Assembly (NCBI RefSeq): GCF_003002025.1
Contig: NZ_PVZB01000020.1
Span: forward strand, 62,001-126,000
Origin: Paraburkholderia sp. BL25I1N1
GTDB taxonomy: Bacteria > Pseudomonadota > Gammaproteobacteria > Burkholderiales > Burkholderiaceae
Length of the DNA: 64,000 nucleotides
Reading direction: 5' to 3'
The position numbers and the translations under genes are program-made. Position 1 is the stretch's first letter, and every line of letters starts with the position of its first letter. This document shows positions 32,852 through 40,782 of this stretch, in pieces. The notes beneath the pieces were generated by a model. It saw only the letters and a list, made by a program, of their open reading frames with translations. It was not told the DNA's origin and did no database searches.

Positions 32852-33850
32852 GTGATGAAACATCTCGGCCGTATCGCCGCGTTAGCCGGCTTGCTGGCGT
32901 CACTCTGGCTCGTCTGGCACGACAACCCCGGCGCCGTGCTCGGCGCGCTGCGCGCGGCCGGCGCGGGACTGCTGCTGGCCGCGCTCGCGCACGTGCTGCC
33001 CATGCTGGCCAATGCCTGCGACTGGCGTTCGCTGATTCGCGGCGCGAATCGTCCGGGTCTTATCAATATGCTGCACGTCGTGTGGGTGCGCGAATCGGTG
33101 AATAGCATGCTGCCGGTGGCGCGCATCGGCGGCGAGGTGGTGTCGTTTCGCATGCTCAGACGTTGCGGCGTGCGGCCGTCCACGGCGGTGGGCAGCATCG
33201 TCGTCGATATGCAGCTGACGGTGATCAGCCAGCTGCTTTTCACGATGGTCGGCATCGGCTTCCTGTTCGCCCATGCGCATTCCGACACGCTGCGGCTCGC
33301 CGGACAGCTGGCGTGGGGCGTGGTGGTGCTCACGCCGCTGCTGGTGCTGTTCGCGCTCGTGCAGCACGCGAGCCCGTTCGAGCGCATCACGCGCGCGCTC
33401 AATCATCTGACGAGCGGCAAGCTCGCCGCGCTGGTCGGCCAGTCGGCGCAGATCGATCAGGCCATCAGGCTGATCTGGCGCCGGCGTGGCGCGGTGCTGC
33501 GCTATCTGTTCTTCTGGCAACCGCTGCAGTGCTTCCTCACGTCGCTGGAAATCTGGCTGGCGCTGCACTTTCTCGGCGTGCAGGTCACGCTCGTGGAAGC
33601 GGTGGTGATCGAATCGCTGATCCAGGCGATCAGCAGCGCGGCGTTCTTCGTGCCGGGCGGGCTCGGCGTGCAGGAGGGCGGCTTCATCCTGATCGGCGGC
33701 GCGCTGGGCCTCGATCCTTCCACCTGTCTTGCGCTGGCCGGCGCGCGCCGGATTCGCGATCTGGTGATGTTCGTGCCCGGCCTGGTCGCGTGGCAGTTCG
33801 CGGAGTCGTCGAACCGGGCACCGGAGCGCGCGTTCGAGCGCGCGCCTTAA
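32852..33850 (+). CDS. hpnL: Hopanoid-associated membrane protein HpnL (UPF0104 / flippase-like)
   Basis: 332 aa. The start may be GTG 32852 or the adjacent ATG 32855, with GAGG at 32841-32844. Seven or eight hydrophobic helices are visible. Motifs VWVRESVNSMLPVARIGGEVVSFRMLRR and FFVPGGLGVQEGGFILIGGALG are typical of the UPF0104 family, which also includes the flippase part of MprF, and of HpnL in hopanoid loci. A role in moving modified hopanoids or lipids across the inner membrane is a reasonable inference. It is the third gene of the hpnJ unit, 93 bp after the glycosyltransferase. Confidence 0.85.
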   Translation: MMKHLGRIAALAGLLASLWLVWHDNPGAVLGALRAAGAGLLLAALAHVLPMLANACDWRSLIRGANRPGLINMLHVVWVRESVNSMLPVARIGGEVVSFRMLRRCGVRPSTAVGSIVVDMQLTVISQLLFTMVGIGFLFAHAHSDTLRLAGQLAWGVVVLTPLLVLFALVQHASPFERITRALNHLTSGKLAALVGQSAQIDQAIRLIWRRRGAVLRYLFFWQPLQCFLTSLEIWLALHFLGVQVTLVEAVVIESLIQAISSAAFFVPGGLGVQEGGFILIGGALGLDPSTCLALAGARRIRDLVMFVPGLVAWQFAESSNRAPERAFERAP

Positions 33851-33982
33851 AGGCGCACGTCACGCGGCGTAGCAGCACCCGCACGAGGGCGCCGCAGTTC
33901 GCGGCGCGCGGGGCGCATGGCCACAAGCAAGCACACCCTCACAAGCCGGGCGCGTCGATGCGAGACCGTTTCTGCATTCTCC

Positions 33983-35386
33983 TCAACTCGCCTGCGCATA
34001 AGCCGGAAACGACACCTCGACGGCGAGCCCGTGCTCGCCGATGCCTTTGCCCAGACGCAGGCTCGCGCCAAAATGCTCCGCGATGCGCGCGACGATCGAA
34101 AGACCCAGACCGCTGCCGGTGGCCTGATTGCCCGTCGCGCGAAAAAAGCGATTCGTCAGACGGTCGAGGTCGCCCGCCTCGACTCCGGGGCCGTCGTCGC
34201 GCACGGTCACCTGCACGCGGTCTTGCGCGTGCTGCACCGCCACTTCGATGCTGCCGCCGGCGTGCCCGTACTTGATCGCGTTATCGAGCAGATTGTCGAG
34301 CAGGATGCCGATCAGCACAGGCTCCGCGTCGATCTCGGCGCGCAGGTCGCCGAGCAGCGTCACGTGAATGTCTTTCTGTTGCGCGTTGCGCTCGTTGGCG
34401 AGCAGCGCGTCTTTCGCCACCGTGGCCGGTTTGAGCGGCGCGGTCGAAATTTTTTCATGCACGTCCAGACGCGCGAGCAGCAGCAACTGCTCCGCGAGCC
34501 GCGCGCTGCGATCGACGCCTTGCACCACGCGTTCCATGGCCAGCCGCTGCCGCGCCATGTCCGTTTCCGCCAGCGCGACTTGTGCCTGCACCTTGATCGC
34601 GGCCAGCGGCGTTTTCAGTTCGTGCGCGGCGTCGGCGGTAAATGCGCGTTCGCGCTCCAGCGAATGCAGCAGACGCGACAACAGCAGATTGATCGCATCG
34701 ACGAGCGGGCGCACCTCGGTCGGCGCGCGGCCGATGTCGACCGGCTCCAGCCGGTTGACGTCGCGCGAACGGATGGCGCGCGAGAGCAGCCTGAGCGGCG
34801 CCAGACTCCAGCCGATGCTGAACCACACCATAACCGCCAGCACTGGCAGCGCGACCAGCGTGGGGCGGGCGATACGGCTCGCAACGCCGCTCACCAGATC
34901 GCTGCGCGTATTGGCCGGTTCGAACACGCGCACCGTATGGCCGAGCGCGGTGTCGCGCAAGGTGAACGAGTGATACATCTGGCCGCCGAGCGTAATGTCC
35001 CGCGTGCCGCTCACCGCCGGCACCGGCAGATCCCAGGCATTGAGTTCGCGCAATTGCGGGCTGCCCGCCAGCACCTCGCCGTTCGCGCCGCGCACCTGGA
35101 AGAGCGCGTCGCGCGGCAGCGCGTCGTCGTCGTCGCGGTCATTGGCGCCGGGCTCGCCGCCTTTTTCTTCCTCGCGCACGTCGATGCGCGCATTGGCGAG
35201 CGTGGTGAGATTGCGCTGATCGAGCAGGGCGAGAATCTGCGCGAGTTCCGCGAGACGCGCCTCTTCCCATTCGGCGACCTCGCGGGTGGCCTGACGATAA
35301 CTCGACACCAGCGCCACGCCCCAGACCAGCGCGATGCTGGTGAGAACCAGCAGCACGAGACGCCGGCGGATCGACGCTCCCATCAT
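33983..35386 (-). CDS. Sensor histidine kinase (QseC/PmrB-like)
   Basis: 467 aa. Two membrane helices (about residues 10-30 and 175-197) flank a periplasmic sensor segment rich in acidic residues (REEEKGG, NDRDDDDALPRD), which could sense cations or cationic peptides. Then come a HAMP region, the HisKA box DAAHELKTPLAAIKVQ with the phosphorylated His, the N box LLDNLLDNAIKYG and the G boxes DDGPGVE and GSGLGLSIV. Its stop is 140 bp from hpnL, on the opposite strand. It overlaps its response regulator by 4 bp, so the two are translated as a pair. The acidic loop as sensor is inference from PmrB-like kinases. Confidence 0.9.
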   Translation of the reverse strand: MMGASIRRRLVLLVLTSIALVWGVALVSSYRQATREVAEWEEARLAELAQILALLDQRNLTTLANARIDVREEEKGGEPGANDRDDDDALPRDALFQVRGANGEVLAGSPQLRELNAWDLPVPAVSGTRDITLGGQMYHSFTLRDTALGHTVRVFEPANTRSDLVSGVASRIARPTLVALPVLAVMVWFSIGWSLAPLRLLSRAIRSRDVNRLEPVDIGRAPTEVRPLVDAINLLLSRLLHSLERERAFTADAAHELKTPLAAIKVQAQVALAETDMARQRLAMERVVQGVDRSARLAEQLLLLARLDVHEKISTAPLKPATVAKDALLANERNAQQKDIHVTLLGDLRAEIDAEPVLIGILLDNLLDNAIKYGHAGGSIEVAVQHAQDRVQVTVRDDGPGVEAGDLDRLTNRFFRATGNQATGSGLGLSIVARIAEHFGASLRLGKGIGEHGLAVEVSFPAYAQAS

Positions 35387-36042
35387 TCTTTCTCCACGAC
35401 GTAGCCGATATTGCGCACCGTCTTGATCAGCTTGGCGCCGAGTTTCTTGCGCAGATTAGACACGTGCACCTCGATCGCGTTGCTCTCGATTTCTTCCTGC
35501 CAGCCGTACAGGCTTTCTTCGAGACGCGAGCGCGACTGGGGAATCCCCTGGTTGGTCAGCAACTGCATCAGGATTGCCCATTCGCGCGAGGTGAGCGGCA
35601 CGCGCGTCGTGCCCACTTCGACAGTTTGCGCGGCCGGGTTGACCGTCAAATGCTGATAGCGGATCTGCTCGACGCTGCGACCCTGCGCGCGGCGCAACAA
35701 GGCCCGGCAACGGGCGACCAGTTCGGTCAGATCGAAGGGCTTGCCCAGATAGTCGTCGGCGCCCGCTTCGAGGCCGCCGACGCGGTCGACCACCGTGCCC
35801 CGCGCGGTCAGCACCAGCACCGGTACGTCCTTGCCCGAATCGCGCAGCCGTTTCAGCAGTTCCATACCCGACACGCGGGGCAGGCCGAGATCGAGCAGCA
35901 CGAGGGCGTAGGCGGTGGTGTCGAGCGCGAGACCGGCCTTGTGGCCGTCGCGCGCCCAGTCGACCGTGAAGCCGGCCTGACGCAGTCCCGCTTCGATGCC
36001 GCAGCCGATCAGATCGTCGTCTTCTACGAGGAGTACGCGCAT
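35383..36042 (-). CDS. OmpR/PhoB-family response regulator (QseB/PmrA-like)
   Basis: 219 aa from ATG at 36040-36042 (MRVLLVEDDDLIG). A TTG 15 codons upstream is open but atypical. The receiver domain has its phosphorylated Asp in LVLLDLGLPRVSG and the conserved Lys in YLGKPFDL. The DNA-binding winged helix ends with recognition helix SNAIEVHVSNLRKKLG, very close to the second regulator in the window (SNTIEVHVHSLRRKIG) and to QseB/PmrA. The CTTAAG-N5-CTTCAG box on the divergent promoter 117 bp upstream is the expected target type, so it likely controls the flanking hpn genes and possibly itself. Confidence 0.92.
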   Translation of the reverse strand: MRVLLVEDDDLIGCGIEAGLRQAGFTVDWARDGHKAGLALDTTAYALVLLDLGLPRVSGMELLKRLRDSGKDVPVLVLTARGTVVDRVGGLEAGADDYLGKPFDLTELVARCRALLRRAQGRSVEQIRYQHLTVNPAAQTVEVGTTRVPLTSREWAILMQLLTNQGIPQSRSRLEESLYGWQEEIESNAIEVHVSNLRKKLGAKLIKTVRNIGYVVEKE

Positions 36043-36158
36043 GAGTCCGTTTTTTCCATTCGATGTTTCATTGCAAGGCAACCGCAATATTTAAGCAAGC
36101 CTGCAATGTAATCCGAAGTTTAACCATGTTGTCATCACTCGCTTTATACGCTTACTTG

Positions 36159-36191
36159 CTTAAGGTTTCCTTCAGCTTGGATCGCTACTAT
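36159..36191 (+). promoter_or_regulatory. PmrA/QseB-type regulator box and -10 element before the hpnI operon
   Basis: CTTAAG (36159-36164), five bases, CTTCAG (36170-36175), ten bases, TACTAT (36186-36191). The first 20 bases are identical to those before hpnJ, although the flanks differ. The start codon of the first gene is at 36221. The box also lies in the upstream region of the divergent regulator gene. Confidence 0.75.
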
Positions 36192-36220
36192 CGCCCCTCA
36201 ACAGGTCACGAGACCCAGCC

Positions 36221-36571
36221 ATGAAGCCAGCCACCGTCGACATGCTGCGCGCCCACCTGATGGTGGCCTCGCTCACCGCCATGGGCGCCGAAGTGCTCGC
36301 CTGCATCGCGCTGCTGGTACTGCCGGTTTCGCAGAGCGCCTTCAGCTCCATGTCGTTCCGCCTGCTCGCCATTGCCGTGATTTTCAGCGGCGTGATCGTG
36401 ACACGCCAGTTCGCGCATGCCGCCTTCGAACTCGCGTTGCAGGGCCGTTTCGCCACGGGCGTGAGCCGGCCTTCGCGGCCGGTCGCGATCGCCGCGAATT
36501 GTCCGCGGCGCTGGCTTGTGATTCTTCATTTGCGCCTGACCGGCAGGGCGTTCGTGCTGGCCGAGCACTGA
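36221..36571 (+). CDS. Unknown membrane protein of the hpnI operon, 116 aa
   Basis: ATG at 36221, 30 bp after a predicted -10 box. Two hydrophobic helices are visible (about residues 14-35 and 44-62), the first preceded by MKPATVDMLRAHLM. The C-terminal part is basic and ends LRLTGRAFVLAEH. I do not recognise a family. It is the promoter-proximal gene of a three-gene unit with hpnI (12 bp downstream) and hpnK. An accessory role in hopanoid head-group modification is possible but unproven. Confidence 0.65.
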   Translation: MKPATVDMLRAHLMVASLTAMGAEVLACIALLVLPVSQSAFSSMSFRLLAIAVIFSGVIVTRQFAHAAFELALQGRFATGVSRPSRPVAIAANCPRRWLVILHLRLTGRAFVLAEH

Positions 36572-36583
36572 CGGAAGCGGACG

Positions 36584-37858
36584 ATGGCGCCGCACGCGGT
36601 GACGGCATGTCAATGGGTTCTGCTGGCCGTCTGCTCGAGCGCGTCCCTGTACGCGCTGCTGGCGGCGGTCGCGATGCCGTTTTTTAGTTCGCGCCGCGGT
36701 GCGGCGGGTCGCACCGCTCATTCTTCCTCGCACATTTCGCAACCGCAGCAGCGCTTCGCGCAGGTCGGCGTCAGCGTGCTCAAGCCGCTGTGCGGCGCGG
36801 AGCCGCGTCTGTACGACAATCTGCGGACCTTTTGCGAGCAGCATCATGCGCATTTTCAGCTCGTGCTCGGCGTGTCCTCGCCGGACGATTCCGCGATTGC
36901 CGTGGTGCGCCGTCTGCAGGCCGCCTATCCGTCGCACGATATCGAACTCGCGATCGACGCGCGCGTGCACGGCAGCAATCTCAAGGTCAGCAATCTGATC
37001 AACATGGCCGCGCGGGCACGCCATGAGGTCATCGTGATCGCCGACAGCGACATCGCCGTCGAAGCCGATTATCTCGACAGCGTGGCCGCGCCGCTCGCGG
37101 ATCCGCGCGTGGGCGTGGTCACGTGCCTCTACGTGGCGCGCGGCATCGGCGGCTTCTGGCCGCGCGTGGGCGCGCTGTTCATCAACGAATGGTTCGCGCC
37201 GTCGGTGCGGGTCGCGCACGCGGCCGGCTCGCGCCGCTTCGGCTTCGGTGCGACGCTTGCGTTGCGGCGCGCGACGCTCGAACGCATCGGCGGTTTCGAG
37301 GCGCTGAAAAACTGTCTCGCGGACGACTACTGGCTGGCCGAACACGTGCGCGCGCTTGGCCTGCAAACCGTGCTCTCGCGCGTGATGGTGGCCACCGACG
37401 TGATCGAGCCGACGTTTTCCGCCTTGTGGCAGCGCGAAACGCGCTGGCTGCGCACGATTCGCTCGGTGAATGCGCCGGGTTTCGCGTTCCTCTTCATCAC
37501 CTTTCCCACGCCCTGGCTAGTGGCCGGCGCATGGCTCAGTGCCGGCCTTGCGGCCGCTTCGCTGGATGCGGTGCACACGTGGGCCGCGTTCACGAGCGGG
37601 GCCGGGGCGGCTGCGGGTCTCGCCGCGCGTCTGTTGATGCATCTGCGCTCGGCGCGTCGTGAGCGCACCTTCTGGCGCGATTTGCCGCTCGTGCCGCTGC
37701 GTGATACGTTGCTGGCGTTGCAGTGGTGCGCCGCCGTGTTCGGCTCGCATGTGATGTGGCGCGGTGCGCGCGTGCCCATCGAGGCTGCGACGTCGAAGGC
37801 CGCGCGCAACGGCGCGTTGAATGTGATGGACGTGATGGAGGCGTCGGATGGCGGCTAA
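36584..37858 (+). CDS. hpnI: Hopanoid glycosyltransferase HpnI
   Basis: 424 aa. An N-terminal membrane helix is followed by a GT2 domain: VSVLKPLCGAEPRLYDNLRTFC, the DxD motif VIADSDIAV, the GSRRFGFGATLALRR stretch, the catalytic ADDYWLAEHV and RWLRTIRSV, then C-terminal membrane helices. This pattern matches the HpnI family closely. HpnI transfers N-acetylglucosamine to bacteriohopanetetrol on the membrane; HpnK then deacetylates it and HpnJ rearranges it. It overlaps hpnK by 11 bp. About 40 residues between helix 1 and the catalytic domain are low-complexity (Ser/His/Gln-rich). Confidence 0.88.
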   Translation: MAPHAVTACQWVLLAVCSSASLYALLAAVAMPFFSSRRGAAGRTAHSSSHISQPQQRFAQVGVSVLKPLCGAEPRLYDNLRTFCEQHHAHFQLVLGVSSPDDSAIAVVRRLQAAYPSHDIELAIDARVHGSNLKVSNLINMAARARHEVIVIADSDIAVEADYLDSVAAPLADPRVGVVTCLYVARGIGGFWPRVGALFINEWFAPSVRVAHAAGSRRFGFGATLALRRATLERIGGFEALKNCLADDYWLAEHVRALGLQTVLSRVMVATDVIEPTFSALWQRETRWLRTIRSVNAPGFAFLFITFPTPWLVAGAWLSAGLAAASLDAVHTWAAFTSGAGAAAGLAARLLMHLRSARRERTFWRDLPLVPLRDTLLALQWCAAVFGSHVMWRGARVPIEAATSKAARNGALNVMDVMEASDGG

Positions 37859-38681
37859 GCCACGCGCATTGATCGTGACCGCCGACGATTTCGGTCTGCA
37901 CGCGCGAGTGAATCTGGCAGTGGAGCGAGCGCATCGCGACGGCGTGCTGAGCGCCGCGAGCCTGATGATCGGCGCACCGGCCGCGAGCGACGCGGTGGCG
38001 CGCGCCCGCGCGTTGCCGCGCTTGCGTGTCGGCCTGCATCTGGTGCTGGCCGACGGCGACCCGCTCGCGCCGCGCGCGGCGATTGCGGCCTTGCTCGACG
38101 AGCATGGCCGCTTCGGCGACAACATGGTGCGCGACGGCGTGCGGTTCTTCTTTTTACCGCACGTGCGCAAGCAGCTTGCGCGAGAAATTCGCGCGCAGTT
38201 CGATGCCTTCGCGCAGACCGGTCTGACGCTCGATCATGTCAACACGCACAAGCATTTTCATTTGCATCCGACGGTGCTCGGACTGATTCTGGAGATCGGC
38301 CGGGAGTATGGGATGAAGGCGATGCGCTTGCCGTTCGAAGCGAACGCGCCGCTATGGTTGCGGCCGTGGATCGCGCGGGTCAAGGCGCGTCTGGATCGCG
38401 CCGGCATTGCGCATAACGATTATGTGGTGGGGATCGCGGACAGCGGCCGAATGGATGAGGCGGCGTGGCTGGCGGCTCTCGCCGATCTGCCGCATGGGGT
38501 GGGGGAGATTTACTGCCATCCCGCGGTGGCGGGGGAGCAGGTGTTGAGCGACGGAATGAAGATGTACCGGCACGAGGATGAACTGCGCGCGTTGTTGTCG
38601 CCGAAAGTGGCGATGGCGATTCGGGCGGCGGGGGTGCGGGTTGGCGGGTTCGGGGATGTGCTGAAGACGGATGTTCCATAA
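37848..38681 (+). CDS. hpnK: Hopanoid deacetylase HpnK (YdjC/ChbG family)
   Basis: 277 aa, overlapping hpnI by 11 bp. The metal-binding motif is VTADDFGLHARVN (Asp-Asp), followed by HLVLADGDPL and the His pair DHVNTHKHFHLHP, with EIYCHPAV near the C-terminus. These are the ligands and catalytic residues of YdjC-type carbohydrate deacetylases. In hopanoid loci HpnK removes the acetyl group from N-acetylglucosaminyl bacteriohopanetetrol. The enzyme is soluble with no signal peptide. It is the last gene of this unit and is convergent with the type VI module. Confidence 0.92.
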   Translation: MAAKPRALIVTADDFGLHARVNLAVERAHRDGVLSAASLMIGAPAASDAVARARALPRLRVGLHLVLADGDPLAPRAAIAALLDEHGRFGDNMVRDGVRFFFLPHVRKQLAREIRAQFDAFAQTGLTLDHVNTHKHFHLHPTVLGLILEIGREYGMKAMRLPFEANAPLWLRPWIARVKARLDRAGIAHNDYVVGIADSGRMDEAAWLAALADLPHGVGEIYCHPAVAGEQVLSDGMKMYRHEDELRALLSPKVAMAIRAAGVRVGGFGDVLKTDVP

Positions 38682-38726
38682 GCGCGCGGCTCGCTTTGTC
38701 TTTGAAGCGTGCCGCGCGTCGCCGGG

Positions 38727-39341
38727 CTATTGCGAGGAGCACAGATTCATCGACTGAAGCGGTATCGTACCCGGCATATTTTCTGGCTTGATAAGCGAAA
38801 ACGAGGCCCACTCGTTCTCGTTCACATACACGACGCCCGCTTTGCATAACATCTGCGCTTGTCGCGGCTCGCCTACGCAATTGACCGAGCCGATCGCGCA
38901 TCGTTGCCACGGAGCAAGCGTCCCATGCGCTTTGACGGGGCCGAACTCCTTGCCCGTGTAGGTCTGCACCGCACGCGTCGTAATGCTCATGTGCAGGAAC
39001 TCAAGAGTTGTTCGAACTGGACGCGCTGCTTCGGCCTCGGCGTAACGTGCGTGTAACTGCCACATGTAAATTGAACTCGCCGGCGCTAGCACTACCGTGC
39101 AGAGAACACCGCAAACAGCCAACACTCGTCTGACGGTCGCACAACGTTTTCGTATCGCGATGTATCCGCCGAGAACAAAACTCAGAACACACGTCGCGGT
39201 CGTTGCGAAAAAAACGCCGAAAATTTGGTTCTCGCATTCGTATCCGCATCTCTGAGTGAACGCTGACAACAACCCGGAAGCTACCCACCCGGTCAATGCT
39301 CCGACCAGAGCGAATACGAACAGACCGATGGACTGCCTCAC
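38727..39341 (-). CDS. Polytopic membrane protein, presumed immunity protein to the Tae4-type effector
   Basis: 204 aa, ATG overlapping the effector stop by 4 bp. Three hydrophobic helices (about 5-27, 45-63 and 73-92) precede a C-terminal domain of about 110 residues. The basic loop IRKRCATVRR after helix 2 places that domain in the periplasm, where a peptidoglycan amidase would act. Cys pairs (CGYECEN, CAIGSVNC) suggest disulfides. Known Tai4 immunity proteins are small soluble periplasmic proteins, so this would be a different architecture. I do not recognise a family; the immunity role is inferred from the coupled position. Confidence 0.6.
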   Translation of the reverse strand: MRQSIGLFVFALVGALTGWVASGLLSAFTQRCGYECENQIFGVFFATTATCVLSFVLGGYIAIRKRCATVRRVLAVCGVLCTVVLAPASSIYMWQLHARYAEAEAARPVRTTLEFLHMSITTRAVQTYTGKEFGPVKAHGTLAPWQRCAIGSVNCVGEPRQAQMLCKAGVVYVNENEWASFSLIKPENMPGTIPLQSMNLCSSQ

Positions 39342-39955
39342 TTTATCTCCCAGAACAGAATTTGTTGTGACCCGCGCAGGTCGGAGAAGCCGATGCGTGT
39401 TCCAGGAAGAAACGATTGCCAGCCGAATACACGGCTTACTGTCGCAACGGCACCAAGCGGACCGCTAATCGTAAGCCGCGAGCCATTCCAGAGGTCGATG
39501 TGTCCGCCACTCGCGTTGCTGGCATCTTCACCTTCGCGAGTCCAGTACCGCGAAAACTGGATGATGCCGGTGCGCCCCTTTACCTTTGAATCCCACTCGG
39601 CACCGGTGACGTCTTCAGCAATCGGGAGGCCCAGGAAGGGACGCTGTTTCAGCCATTGGCCTAGTTCGTCCGCTCGGGTTGCGGTGGCTTTGCCGTCAAG
39701 CATGATTCGGCCGATAGTTGGCTGACCTGAAAGCGGTTTGACCAGTTTCGCGGAAAACGACTTCATCTCGATGCCGAGCCGATGAAAGGCCACACTCATA
39801 CGGATCGCACACTGATCCTCGTACGCGGGGTTATCGTACGGATTTCCAGAAGGGTAGCTATCCCACAGATCCTTGAATGTAATTGCCTTTAACTGGACTT
39901 CCTTGACTGAATCCGGCGTCGAGTTGGTCTTAACCACGGTCTTTTTATTCGGCAT
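39338..39955 (-). CDS. tae4: Type VI secretion amidase effector, Tae4 family
   Basis: 205 aa. The catalytic Cys lies in EDQCAIRMSVAFHRLG (about residue 48) and the catalytic His in SGGHIDLWNGSRL (about residue 151), with SRYWTREGE between them. This is the NlpC/P60-like fold of Tae4 enzymes, which cut the gamma-D-glutamyl-meso-diaminopimelate bond of peptidoglycan in rival cells. An N-terminal stretch MPNKKTVVKTNSTPDSVKE has no signal peptide, as expected for a T6SS substrate. It sits 3 bp after the PAAR protein and overlaps the presumed immunity gene by 4 bp. Confidence 0.88.
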   Translation of the reverse strand: MPNKKTVVKTNSTPDSVKEVQLKAITFKDLWDSYPSGNPYDNPAYEDQCAIRMSVAFHRLGIEMKSFSAKLVKPLSGQPTIGRIMLDGKATATRADELGQWLKQRPFLGLPIAEDVTGAEWDSKVKGRTGIIQFSRYWTREGEDASNASGGHIDLWNGSRLTISGPLGAVATVSRVFGWQSFLPGTRIGFSDLRGSQQILFWEIK

Positions 39956-39958
39956 CGC

Positions 39959-40510
39959 TTAGGTGCCTTCACATCGCGCAAGCGCTTCATCGCCCCAATG
40001 CACAGTGTAGAAACCGCTGCTTGCGCCGGTCTCGATGCGTGGCAGAGTGCCTCCCGCTTCAGCGCGTCCCGCGACCAGTTGGCCATCAGGCGTCTCGATC
40101 ACAAAGGGATAACCTTCAAGAGTGGCGCCGACGACGAGGGCGTGGACCTGTTCGTCATATCGGCCCGATGCCGAGCGAACGGCGTTCACCGTCGATGCCG
40201 CTGAGACATCTTCGACGTTAGGCAGGGCGCGGCCAGCTTCAATAAAAATACCGGGGTTTTTGCCCGCGATTGCGCGGTTGTTTCCGCACGGACATAGCAC
40301 AAGGTCGCCTTCGAGCACGACAGGCCGCGTCTCTTCGAACATCCCCTGACCGGTTCCGAGTATTCTGTGCACACCATTGCAATTGCCGCAGGTTGCACCG
40401 TCTCCACACAAGGCGATCTGTGTGCCGCCGTCGATGATGGTCGACGAAAAGGCGATGACCATGCCGCGCGTCGTGGTCCGGTCCCCGTTGCGCACAGCCG
40501 CCTTAAGCAT
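39959..40510 (-). CDS. PAAR-domain protein with C-terminal extension
   Basis: 183 aa. The N-terminal ~95 residues are a PAAR-like spike tip (AVRNGDRTTTRGMVIAFSST, with CGDGATCGNCNGVH and LCPCGNNRAIAG; the Cys and His residues could bind metal). The C-terminal ~85 residues, with YDEQVHALVVGATLEGYPFVIETPDGQ and GFYTVHWGDEAL, form a distinct domain that may load the adjacent effector. PAAR proteins cap the VgrG spike of the type VI apparatus. The gene is followed after 3 bp by the Tae4 effector. No core T6SS genes are in the window. Confidence 0.82.
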   Translation of the reverse strand: MLKAAVRNGDRTTTRGMVIAFSSTIIDGGTQIALCGDGATCGNCNGVHRILGTGQGMFEETRPVVLEGDLVLCPCGNNRAIAGKNPGIFIEAGRALPNVEDVSAASTVNAVRSASGRYDEQVHALVVGATLEGYPFVIETPDGQLVAGRAEAGGTLPRIETGASSGFYTVHWGDEALARCEGT

Positions 40511-40619
40511 GGAAGTTGCCCTCGCACGTTACGTCGGACGCAAGCCGCGCGAAGTCGGGGTCGCGTAAAGCAGAGAGGATTTTGTCGAGCGTATTTTTGT
40601 GCTTCTGATGTCGTGCCAT
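40503..40619 (-). CDS. Short peptide, 38 aa, coupled to the PAAR gene
   Basis: The minus-strand ATG at 40617-40619 has GGAGA about 7 bp upstream. The 38-residue frame starts MARHQKHKNTLDKILSALRD and ends with a stop codon that overlaps the PAAR ATG by 8 bp, a typical coupling arrangement. It is basic at the N-terminus, then helical (KNTLDKILSALRDPDFARLA), with one Cys near the end. It may be a translational-coupling peptide or the last remnant of a larger gene. The overlap and ribosome site are the main evidence. Confidence 0.5.
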   Translation of the reverse strand: MARHQKHKNTLDKILSALRDPDFARLASDVTCEGNFHA

Positions 40620-40782
40620 TTCGAGTCTCCAGTCGGGATAGCATTGCCTTTGCCGCGGCGCACCTGAACGGACACGCGCACGCGGTAAGGCATTACCAGC
40701 GAGACTGGCGACTGGTTATATCGGACAATTCCGAAAAGAGGGGGGCTACCGTTCGCTCACGACCGACCGATCATTGACTCTC

